Below, in pieces: positions 55,399 through 62,496 of a DNA stretch of 64,000 bases. The DNA is taken from positions 1,736,001 to 1,800,000 of the forward strand of contig NZ_CP095462.1 of assembly GCF_023022965.1 (NCBI RefSeq), read 5' to 3'. The stretch's first letter is position 1. Each line of letters opens with the position of its first letter. The translations under genes were made by a program, and so were the position numbers. Under the pieces are notes generated by a model. The model was not told the origin of the DNA, did no database searches, and was given only the letters and a program-made list of their open reading frames with translations. Source of the DNA: Ectobacillus sp. JY-23 (GTDB lineage: Bacteria; Bacillota; Bacilli; Bacillales; Bacillaceae_G).

Positions 55399-56217
55399 TT
55401 ATAAATTCTGTCGCATCTTTTCAAACTCTCCCACTGTATATAGCTTGACCCGCTCCTGAAACACATTACGAATGGTGACAACCATGTTGTGATCAGCATG
55501 CGCTGTATACAAATGAATGGTTTTAGGCGCAATAGACAAAAGAGGTGCGATAACATTTGCATCTACGTACAAATCTTGGTTTTTAAGTATATTACTATCT
55601 ATATACTTGACTAATCGCTCCTGATTTAAACGGTGGCCTTTATCATCATAAAAAACAAAGCTGTCATGAAATACAAGATGCAAACAAGACAAACGAGATT
55701 TACGCGATCCTAACTGTTGTCTCAATGCTTCTACAAAGGATTGATATTCTTGTTCCAGCTTATACTCATCAATTGCCATCTCCACGAAACGATGGAGCTC
55801 AGCAAAATAAACGCGCAGACGAAAGCGTACATACGATGCAAATGAAAAAGAAAGATCCGCCTGAATAATATCCTGTAGCGACGCATGAAGTAGCTGATAA
55901 CAATCCTGCTTTGATTCGTGAGACCACACTGCATTGCTTCCTCGCATGAGTTCATCCGCAATATGTAAAATGTGGTTTCGCTCCTCTTCATCACCATAAA
56001 AAAAAGATTGCGCTAAAATTTCATCCATCCATTTCATTTCCTTTGTTCTGACAATGAATTCTACGAGTTCACGTACAAGAAAATCTTGCGTGTCCGCCGC
56101 TAAAGATACAATTATGGATTGTTCCCGCAAAACCATATCTATGTAGAAGCTTTTCGCTTTCATCTGCTCGTACAATATTTTCGCATCACTTGTTTCTTCA
56201 AAGCGGATTTCAATCAA
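55399..56217 (-). CDS. ytxC: Sporulation protein YtxC family
   Basis: 272 residues, soluble, helical. Matches the YtxC family by length, sequence type (MIEIRFEETSDAKILYEQMK; FVRFRLRVYFAELHRFVEMA-like centre) and place between dnaI and thrS, as in B. subtilis. Annotated as a putative sporulation protein; biochemical role unknown. Single gene upstream of the thrS T-box. Confidence 0.85.
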   Translation of the reverse strand: MIEIRFEETSDAKILYEQMKAKSFYIDMVLREQSIIVSLAADTQDFLVRELVEFIVRTKEMKWMDEILAQSFFYGDEEERNHILHIADELMRGSNAVWSHESKQDCYQLLHASLQDIIQADLSFSFASYVRFRLRVYFAELHRFVEMAIDEYKLEQEYQSFVEALRQQLGSRKSRLSCLHLVFHDSFVFYDDKGHRLNQERLVKYIDSNILKNQDLYVDANVIAPLLSIAPKTIHLYTAHADHNMVVTIRNVFQERVKLYTVGEFEKMRQNL

Positions 56218-56292
56218 ATTTCTCCCCCCTTATCCTCCCTATCCTATGTATATGGAAGGTTTATCGAAAAAATGATAAGCAAGGGGTGATAA

Positions 56293-56323
56293 AAAACAAA
56301 AGGAGAACAATAATATGCTCTCC
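56293..56323 (-). terminator. Terminator of nrdR-dnaB-dnaI
   Basis: GGAGA and TCTCC with a further G-C pair on the minus strand, then TTTTGTTTTTT. Confidence 0.65.
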
Positions 56324-57253
56324 TCACACACGACGATTTCCACCTAACACTTCCACAGGCTTTGCTAGATATTTAATTCGTTCCATAATACGCGCCGCTT
56401 TCATTTTCTCTTCTTCACCGCGCTGCGTGTACGTTAAATGATGCTCCAACCCTTTCAAGTCAAAATTAGATGTAAAAAAGGTTGGTAAGTTTTCCAACAT
56501 GCGGAATTGTAAGATTGTACCTAAAATATCATCACGTACAAAGCTTGACATCCCTTCTGCACCTATATCATCAATCATTAAAACAGGCACGCGCTTTACT
56601 GCATCTAGTTTATCACTGATGGAATTATCCTGAATGGACCCTTTCATCTCTCGTAAAAACTCAGGTAAATATATTAACATCGAAGAAATCTGACGTTCTG
56701 CCAAAGCGTTTGCAATAGCACCCAAAATATACGTTTTCCCTACACCGAAGGCACCATAAAAATAAATGCCTTGTACACGTTTACCGGGCTCATATTCTTC
56801 TAAAAAACGTTCTGCTGCTAAAATCGCTTGAAAGCGTTGCGGATCTCCTAAATCCACAGTCGCCATATTCGCCTCTAAAATCTCTCTTGGTATATACACA
56901 CTTTGAATTAAAGACTGTTGCTTCTTCCGCTCATCATAAGCAACCTTTCGGGGACAACGATCATACTGGATATCAATCGTTTTTCCTTGTATAACCAAAT
57001 GCGGGTGATAGCCTTGAATCATATTTTTACAACCATCCAGGTTAGGACAATTTTCACACGAAACGCTTTGCCCAATATATTCATACAGTTTCATCAAACT
57101 GCGCTCAACCATAGAAGAAGTAACCTCTTCATGTGTATTTACAAACTCTTTCACACGTGGATGAGACATAACCTCCTGCTTTAGCGCTTCGTATCTCTCT
57201 TTAAATCCCTCTCGCTGAATTAACTGTCCAAATGCGTTTTGAATTCTTTCCAT
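56324..57253 (-). CDS. dnaI: Primosomal protein DnaI, helicase loader
   Basis: 309 residues from the ATG at 57253 (GGAGGTG upstream). N-terminal helicase-binding, zinc-binding domain (CENCPNLDGCKNMI, CPRKVAYDE), then the AAA+ domain: Walker A FYGAFGVGKTYILGA near residue 170, Walker B VPVLMIDDIGAE, and sensor region FFTSNFDLKGLE. It loads the replicative helicase DnaC with DnaB/DnaD. 21 bases after dnaB. Confidence 0.96.
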   Translation of the reverse strand: MERIQNAFGQLIQREGFKERYEALKQEVMSHPRVKEFVNTHEEVTSSMVERSLMKLYEYIGQSVSCENCPNLDGCKNMIQGYHPHLVIQGKTIDIQYDRCPRKVAYDERKKQQSLIQSVYIPREILEANMATVDLGDPQRFQAILAAERFLEEYEPGKRVQGIYFYGAFGVGKTYILGAIANALAERQISSMLIYLPEFLREMKGSIQDNSISDKLDAVKRVPVLMIDDIGAEGMSSFVRDDILGTILQFRMLENLPTFFTSNFDLKGLEHHLTYTQRGEEEKMKAARIMERIKYLAKPVEVLGGNRRV

Positions 57254-57274
57254 GTATCTCACCTCCAATACTGT

Positions 57275-58633
57275 TTACTCTTTCTTATACTTTTGCAATG
57301 CTGCTTCAAGTTGCTTTCTTTGTTCTTCCACGTTTAGATCTACTGTTTGAGGAGACGTCTCTGTTTTTTGCTCCATCCAAGTAGGAAGCATTTCTTTTCT
57401 AGTTGTGCGCTTACTTTGTTTCTTGCCCTCAGCCCATTGCTGATATTGACGATGTTCCTCTTTCGCAAGAGTCATGGCAGCTTTTACAGTTTTCACCTTC
57501 TTGCGTGCCCAATGTCCAGCAATTCTTTCGACGTACGACTTCGTGAGCTTCATATCCGTCCGCAACATCACATAGTGAATCAAAACGTTCACAACCCCCG
57601 GCAAAAGCTTTTGCTTCGTCATTACCTCTTCTATCACCTTCAAATCAGCGACAGTCGGTTGTGCGCCCCCTGCAATTTCCACAAGTAGCTGACGTGGAGA
57701 AAGCTCTTCCAAATGCTTGATGAGCAATTCTTCTTGACCTGTAGGTTCTTTTGTATGCATCGTGCGTTGCTGCAAAGGCTGTGTTCGTTCTACCAATGTT
57801 GGCAAAGCGCTTCCTTGCTCAAATTGATACCAATCACGCGCATTTTTCCGAAGAGTTTCTAGCTCGACCATATTTTGCTCCGTTATTGCCCCTAGCACTA
57901 AATTTTGCATGGAAATCGGATCAATACCATATATGTAGGCTAGCGTAATAATACAATCCTTTACGTTTGCGGTAAGTGCTTTCTTGGGAATAAGAGGAGA
58001 CAGACCTTCTACAAATAATTTGTAATCAAAGAAATCATTGCTGATAGAAATGGCATTCCCTTCTATGGCTCCTGCCACACGATATCCCTCTGGCGTAGCA
58101 AGTTCTTCCTGCAATTGCGCCATTTGTCCGGAAGCAATGGGTTGAAAAACGTCATTGAACGCATATGTGACCTCTTTGTAGGAAGTAAGATCTTCTACCT
58201 CTTCACTGAAGTATTGCTTGACTTGATTATACTTACTTTTTCCTAAGCGGTTATATAAAAATATGTTTAATACAATTTCTGCAAAAAACTGACGAGGTGT
58301 AAGAGGCGGATACAATTCATACACAAATCGTCTCACATCATCTTCTCGTTTTACATATACCTTTAACAAACCTAAAGCCTCAAGCTTAGTGCGCTCCTGA
58401 TAGATATCTGGAAGTTGCATGCCCGTACTCACCATCAGCATATGATGTCCTGCCTCTTTTGCTCCTTGCTCTACTTCGCACCATAATGTCATGTATAGGC
58501 TAAACGCACGAGCACCAATGAGCGGCTGATACAACATCGTTAAAACTTTCCGGTCATACGCATGCAACAGTCCCGCTGCACATACCTTATATCGGTCAAC
58601 AGGCAATAATTCCATCCATGATTGTCGCTCCAT
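57275..58633 (-). CDS. dnaB: Replication initiation/membrane attachment protein DnaB
   Basis: 452 residues from the ATG at 58633 (GAAGGA upstream). Two DnaB/DnaD-type domains: an N-terminal winged-helix part (LTMLYQPLIGARAFSLYMTL) and the C-terminal domain near 320-400 (LVEIAGGAQPTVADLKVIEE), then a basic tail. In Bacillus, DnaB (not the helicase) works with DnaD and DnaI in primosome assembly. In operon nrdR-dnaB-dnaI. Confidence 0.95.
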   Translation of the reverse strand: MERQSWMELLPVDRYKVCAAGLLHAYDRKVLTMLYQPLIGARAFSLYMTLWCEVEQGAKEAGHHMLMVSTGMQLPDIYQERTKLEALGLLKVYVKREDDVRRFVYELYPPLTPRQFFAEIVLNIFLYNRLGKSKYNQVKQYFSEEVEDLTSYKEVTYAFNDVFQPIASGQMAQLQEELATPEGYRVAGAIEGNAISISNDFFDYKLFVEGLSPLIPKKALTANVKDCIITLAYIYGIDPISMQNLVLGAITEQNMVELETLRKNARDWYQFEQGSALPTLVERTQPLQQRTMHTKEPTGQEELLIKHLEELSPRQLLVEIAGGAQPTVADLKVIEEVMTKQKLLPGVVNVLIHYVMLRTDMKLTKSYVERIAGHWARKKVKTVKAAMTLAKEEHRQYQQWAEGKKQSKRTTRKEMLPTWMEQKTETSPQTVDLNVEEQRKQLEAALQKYKKE

Positions 58634-58698
58634 AATTACATTCCTTCCGTCTCTCGGATTGTACAAAAAAGAGCCGACAGCCTAAGCCTCAAGCTCCT

Positions 58699-59160
58699 CT
58701 ACTTCCGCTCTTTTTGTAAAATATCCTTAAGCTCATCAATAAATACTTGTAAGTCCTTAAACTGCCTGTATACAGATGCAAAGCGTACATAGGCAACTTC
58801 ATCGATTTCACGAAGCTGTTCCATCACCATCTCGCCCACAATTTCGCTTTTTACTTCAGGCGTCCCTAAATTGCGCAGCTCTCGTTCAATAGATTGTGTT
58901 ACTTCTTCCAATTGCTTCAATGCAACAGGACGCTTTTCACACGCCCTAATCAATCCGCGTAAAATTTTATCCTTGCTAAATTCTTCCCGTATGCCTTCTT
59001 TTTTAACAATAATAAGAGGCGTTTCTTCCACTCGCTCAAATGTTGTAAATCGATGTGAACAGCTCTCACATTCTCTTCGTCTTCGAATAGAACGGCTGTC
59101 ATCCACAGGACGAGAATCTAATACCCTTGTACCACTATGAAAACAAGACGGACAACGCAA
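58699..59160 (-). CDS. nrdR: Transcriptional repressor NrdR
   Basis: 153 residues from a TTG at 59160, which has AAGGAG eight bases upstream and gives the family start MRCPSC. An upstream in-frame GTG abuts the site and is less likely. Zinc ribbon CPSC...CESCSHRF (residues 3-34) and ATP-cone (about 49-139, [20 protein letters not shown]). It represses ribonucleotide reductase genes when bound to dATP. First of nrdR-dnaB-dnaI or second after the hypothetical gene at 59185. Confidence 0.96.
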   Translation of the reverse strand: MRCPSCFHSGTRVLDSRPVDDSRSIRRRRECESCSHRFTTFERVEETPLIIVKKEGIREEFSKDKILRGLIRACEKRPVALKQLEEVTQSIERELRNLGTPEVKSEIVGEMVMEQLREIDEVAYVRFASVYRQFKDLQVFIDELKDILQKERK

Positions 59161-59184
59161 ATTCCTCACTCCTTATCTCATGTC

Positions 59185-59586
59185 TTACAACTTTTGTGCC
59201 AAACTTGTCCCAACAAAAACAATCTTTTTATCCAGCTGTTTATAAAGTTCCTTTATCGTACGTCTGCTAAAGCCAAAGTCACTTGGTAATGCTGTTTCCG
59301 TATATACCATAAAGTCCACAGCTGTTTCAAATGGTCGGATTGTTACAATTGTAGCAACAACATGCGCCTTAACTTTTCCATTGAGTACTGCACTGACTTC
59401 GCCTCGTTCCATTTGTACAGACGTCACATTACAATGCGGCACAGCCTTTAACAGCTCTTCAACTGCTTTTAAAGCACCTGTAGTATTCGTTTTATAATAG
59501 CGAGTACGCAACTCATCTACACGGTGCGTATCTGCCGTTTCTGCTTGTGTTGTGAAAAATTGTTTAACATTTGCGATAAGGCCCAT
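59185..59586 (-). CDS. Conserved hypothetical protein, 133 residues
   Basis: The start at 59586 has AAGGAG seven bases upstream. The frame runs open to 59676, but that extension lies in a degraded intergenic repeat, so I exclude it. Soluble, alpha/beta; MGLIANVKQFFTTQAETADT at the start, NGKVKAHVVATIVTIRPFET in the middle, DFMVYTETALPSDFGFSRRT near the end. I cannot name a family. It ends 24 bases before nrdR and is probably co-transcribed with it. Confidence 0.7.
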   Translation of the reverse strand: MGLIANVKQFFTTQAETADTHRVDELRTRYYKTNTTGALKAVEELLKAVPHCNVTSVQMERGEVSAVLNGKVKAHVVATIVTIRPFETAVDFMVYTETALPSDFGFSRRTIKELYKQLDKKIVFVGTSLAQKL

Positions 59587-59626
59587 ACAAGTCTCCTTAC
59601 TTTCTTGAAATAAAGGCTCTGTTAAA

Positions 59627-59742
59627 GTTCGTTGCTGATTTCCGATACGAGGGCGCTTTCCACGAGCAGTCAGCAAGCCTCCTCAGCGCTATGCCCCTAC
59701 GGATCTCCCTTTGACTTGCTTTTCCCGCAGAAGTCTCAACCC
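59627..59742 (-). repeat. Bacillaceae intergenic repeat, degraded copy
   Basis: Reads on the minus strand as a diverged version of the 54923-55052 element: GAGACTTCTGCGGGAAAAGC, then GCTGAGGAGGCT, GTGGAAAGCG and CGGAAATCAGCAACG match in order, with substitutions between. Confidence 0.75.
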
Positions 59743-59801
59743 ATTCACTTCAATTAACAAGTGCCAATTATCAACATTAGGTTTTAACACAGCCAAAATA
59801 A

Positions 59802-59833
59802 ATGAAAAGAGGTGTATATACACCTCTTTTCAT
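59802..59833. terminator. Terminator of speD
   Basis: ATGAAAAGAGGTGTA and TACACCTCTTTTCAT form a perfect stem of about 15 bp with A/T tracts on both sides. Confidence 0.85.
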
Positions 59834-59855
59834 TTTAAAGCAAATATCTATTTTT

Positions 59856-60248
59856 TTAAAGTGCTTTTGCGTCACGCTTCTTAATTTCGAAGCTACCTGT
59901 TCCACGTGGCAATTCAATACTTTCTCTTGTTTTTGCATTTAAACCTTCAGCAATATAGTCAGCAGCTACATTCGGATCGATACGATCTCCGCAAGTATAT
60001 ACATCGATGCTCGCATAACCGTGCTCAGGGAAGCTGTGAATTGTTAAGTGAGACTCAGAGATAATAACAACCCCACTCACGCCCTGCGGTGCAAATTTGT
60101 GAAACGCAACCTCACGAACTTCCGCTCCTGATTTTAGCGCAGCATCTACAAATAGTTGTTCAATAAAAGGCATATCATTCAGTTTGTCAAAATCGCAGCC
60201 CCATAGTTCAGCAATAACATGGCGGCCCATAGTGTCCATAGTGTGCAT
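59856..60248 (-). CDS. speD: S-adenosylmethionine decarboxylase proenzyme
   Basis: 130 residues from the ATG at 60248 (GGGGG eight bases upstream; ATGs four and seven codons in are worse placed). Bacterial class 1B enzyme: [19 protein letters not shown], and the self-cleavage site [16 protein letters not shown], where the Ser becomes the pyruvoyl group. It supplies decarboxylated SAM for spermidine. Same place (next to gapB) as in B. subtilis. The leader can fold over the ribosome binding site. Confidence 0.97.
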   Translation of the reverse strand: MHTMDTMGRHVIAELWGCDFDKLNDMPFIEQLFVDAALKSGAEVREVAFHKFAPQGVSGVVIISESHLTIHSFPEHGYASIDVYTCGDRIDPNVAADYIAEGLNAKTRESIELPRGTGSFEIKKRDAKAL

Positions 60249-60381
60249 TTTATTTCCCCCTTAGAATTCGGTTTAGCTTAAACGAACACGCCATTGATAC
60301 GTTTGGCTACCACGGGGGAAAGTTAGTCCAAAGAGGTCCTAACCCTTTAAGTAAGCTACTTTATCGGCATGTTTTGTTTAC
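60249..60381 (-). promoter_or_regulatory. Structured speD leader with ribosome-site sequestration
   Basis: In the RNA, UUUCCCCC (complement of 60314-60321) is exactly complementary to GGGGGAAA (complement of 60253-60260), which is the speD ribosome site. Inside this 8-bp helix is a second stem, UAGC-c-AAACG (60300-60309) with CGUUU-aa-GCUA (60274-60284). Upstream, AAAGGGUUAG can pair with CUAACUUU, overlapping the anti-site strand. I do not recognise a known riboswitch class. Confidence 0.55.
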
Positions 60382-60388
60382 GAAAGAT

Positions 60389-60417
60389 AGTATACTTTGT
60401 TTATTTTCATTTTGCAA
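60389..60417 (-). promoter_or_regulatory. Promoter of speD
   Basis: TTGCAA, 17-base spacer, TATACT on the minus strand, giving a leader of about 130 bases. Confidence 0.75.
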
Positions 60418-60550
60418 CAAGTCTTTTTATTTTTTTCGAAATGTCAACAAATATTTACGTTTACTACTGGCAATTCCCCCTCTACACGAGCGAATTCTAT
60501 AATAACTTATTTAAAAATCCACCTCTTTTACATTGTCAACTCTAACGCAA

Positions 60551-60587
60551 AGCAAACAGCCTGCACCTTACGTGCAGGCTGTTTGCT
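60551..60587 (-). terminator. Terminator of gapB
   Basis: AGCAAACAGCCTGCAC and GTGCAGGCTGTTTGCT form a perfect 16-bp stem around a 5-base loop. Confidence 0.9.
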
Positions 60588-60604
60588 GTGTATGACGCCG
60601 CATA

Positions 60605-61630
60605 TTAAATATGCTGTACGTTTTGCTTTACCAATTCTTTTGAAACAAGAGCTGTCAATTCTACAACACGACGGGAGTAACCCCACTCATTGTCATACCA
60701 AGCCAATACTTTAATTTTACGAGAACCGATGACCATTGTAGATAAGCTATCAATAATGGCGGAATGCGTATTTGTATTAAAATCTACAGATACAAGCGGC
60801 TCATCGCAATATGCAACAATCCCCTTCATCGACCCTTGTGCTGCAATAGCGAAGGCCTCGTTTACCTCTTCTAAGGTAACATCTCTTTTCACATCCACAA
60901 CAAGATCTACAAGGGAAACATTTGGTGTTGGAACACGTAGCGCCATACCATGCAGCTTACCTGCCAAGTGCGGAAGTACTTTAGAAAGCGCTTTCGCAGC
61001 TCCCGTTGTAGTAGGGATAATGGATTGCGCACATGCTCTTGCACGGCGTAAATCTTTATGTGGATTGTCTATATTTTTTTGATCGTTTGTATATGCGTGA
61101 ACAGTCGTCATTAAACCATTGTCAATGCCAAATCTTTCGTCAAGTACCTTTACAACCGGCGCTAAACAGTTTGTTGTACAAGATGCGTTCGAAATTACAT
61201 CATGCTTTGTAATATCCAACTGTGCATCATTGACCCCCATCACAATGGTTATATCTTCATTTTTACCGGGTGCTGTTAAAATGACTTTCTTGGCCCCAGC
61301 TTCTAGGTGTAGCATAGCTTTATCCTTGGAGTTGAATTTCCCTGTTGCTTCAATTACAACATCGACACCCATTGTATTCCAAGGCAACTCTTGCGGATTG
61401 CGATTATTCAGAAGACGAATCATTTTTCCGTCTACAAGCAGATAATCTTCAAACGCTTCGACAGTTCCTTCAAATTTACCATGAACTGTATCGTATTTAA
61501 TCAGATGAGCCAAGGTTTCTGATGGATAGCTCGCGTTGATTGCCACAATTTCGAATTCGTTTTCTTTTATCGCCTGACGAAACACCATTCTTCCAATACG
61601 TCCAAATCCGTTAATTGCCACTCGAGTCAT
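60605..61630 (-). CDS. gapB: Gluconeogenic glyceraldehyde-3-phosphate dehydrogenase
   Basis: 341 residues: NAD(P)-binding INGFGRIGRMVFRQA, catalytic Cys in VISNASCTTNCLAP, and WYDNEWGYSRRVVE. The residues after the second beta strand (INASYP instead of IND) fit the NADPH-preferring GapB type rather than GapA. It works in gluconeogenesis. Place next to speD and coaE as in B. subtilis. Two CcpN-like boxes lie over its promoter. Confidence 0.95.
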   Translation of the reverse strand: MTRVAINGFGRIGRMVFRQAIKENEFEIVAINASYPSETLAHLIKYDTVHGKFEGTVEAFEDYLLVDGKMIRLLNNRNPQELPWNTMGVDVVIEATGKFNSKDKAMLHLEAGAKKVILTAPGKNEDITIVMGVNDAQLDITKHDVISNASCTTNCLAPVVKVLDERFGIDNGLMTTVHAYTNDQKNIDNPHKDLRRARACAQSIIPTTTGAAKALSKVLPHLAGKLHGMALRVPTPNVSLVDLVVDVKRDVTLEEVNEAFAIAAQGSMKGIVAYCDEPLVSVDFNTNTHSAIIDSLSTMVIGSRKIKVLAWYDNEWGYSRRVVELTALVSKELVKQNVQHI

Positions 61631-61650
61631 ATAAGTTAATCCCCCTTGAT

Positions 61651-61694
61651 TGCGTTATACTATTTCTCTCCATCCCCACTAATAGTATAGCACA
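61651..61694 (-). promoter_or_regulatory. Two CcpN-type operator boxes at the gapB promoter
   Basis: The CcpN consensus I recall is TRTGHYATAYW. TGTGCTATACT (minus strand, 61684-61694) fits fully and TGCGTTATACT (plus strand, 61651-61661) fits at ten of eleven positions. CcpN represses gapB in the presence of glucose in B. subtilis. The ccpN gene is not in the window. Confidence 0.7.
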
Positions 61695-61745
61695 AAAAGA
61701 GGATAAATCACTAAACAATTTCATCAATTTTAAAAATTTATTATT

Positions 61746-62342
61746 TTACAAACCCCATTCTTGTAAAATGCATCTTAATTGGGCTTCTGTATTCTCAATA
61801 GAACCTGTATTATCAATAATATAATCTGCCATTTCCTTCTTCTTTTCCAAAGACATTTGCGAATGAACTCGAGCTTGTGCTTCTTCTTGCAAAAAGTTAT
61901 TTCGTTTCATTAATCGCTGTAATTGTGTCTGCTCATCAACCCAAACAACAAGTACTTTTTCAACTAAATACATTAAATTACTTTCATATAAAAGGGGAAT
62001 ATCCAGAACGACTGCACTTACTCCCTCTTTTATGTATTGATCTCGCTGTATGAGCATTTCCTGTCGAACGGCGGGATGCACAATCTGATTTAATGTATTT
62101 CGTTGCTTTTCATCATTAAAAATAATTGCACCAAGCTTCGCCCGATCTATGCCTCCGTCTTCTTGCAGCACCTGCTTGCCGAATGCTTGTACAATTTTCT
62201 TATATGTAGATGTTCCTTGCACTACCACCGCTTTCGCAATTTCATCTGCATCAATGACCGGAATATCGTATGCCCTAAACATTTTGGCTACAGTGCTCTT
62301 TCCGCTCGCAATTCCCCCTGTCAAACCGATTATAACTGTCAT
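61746..62342 (-). CDS. coaE: Dephospho-CoA kinase
   Basis: 198 residues: P-loop IGLTGGIASGKSTVAKMF at the start, DADEIAKAVV, HPAVRQEM and VLDIPLLYESNL. It phosphorylates dephospho-CoA in the last step of CoA synthesis. Standard length. Confidence 0.97.
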   Translation of the reverse strand: MTVIIGLTGGIASGKSTVAKMFRAYDIPVIDADEIAKAVVVQGTSTYKKIVQAFGKQVLQEDGGIDRAKLGAIIFNDEKQRNTLNQIVHPAVRQEMLIQRDQYIKEGVSAVVLDIPLLYESNLMYLVEKVLVVWVDEQTQLQRLMKRNNFLQEEAQARVHSQMSLEKKKEMADYIIDNTGSIENTEAQLRCILQEWGL

Positions 62343-62496
62343 TGTAACTCCTCCTTTTCTTTATTATAACTAAGAAAAGAGGAATACGCTTGTACAGCCG
62401 ACTCACAAACAAAATGAGCACATAAAAATCTGTACTCTTTTTATAGTTTATCTACATTTATAAAGTAGCACTTCTATTTAAAGTAGGTATTTCTAC

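Noticed and set aside
58634-58698. A full terminator between nrdR and dnaB
   Set aside because: GAGC/GCTC pairing with a T-run is present, but the stem is short with a long imperfect loop, and nrdR-dnaB-dnaI is normally one operon. It may at most attenuate.
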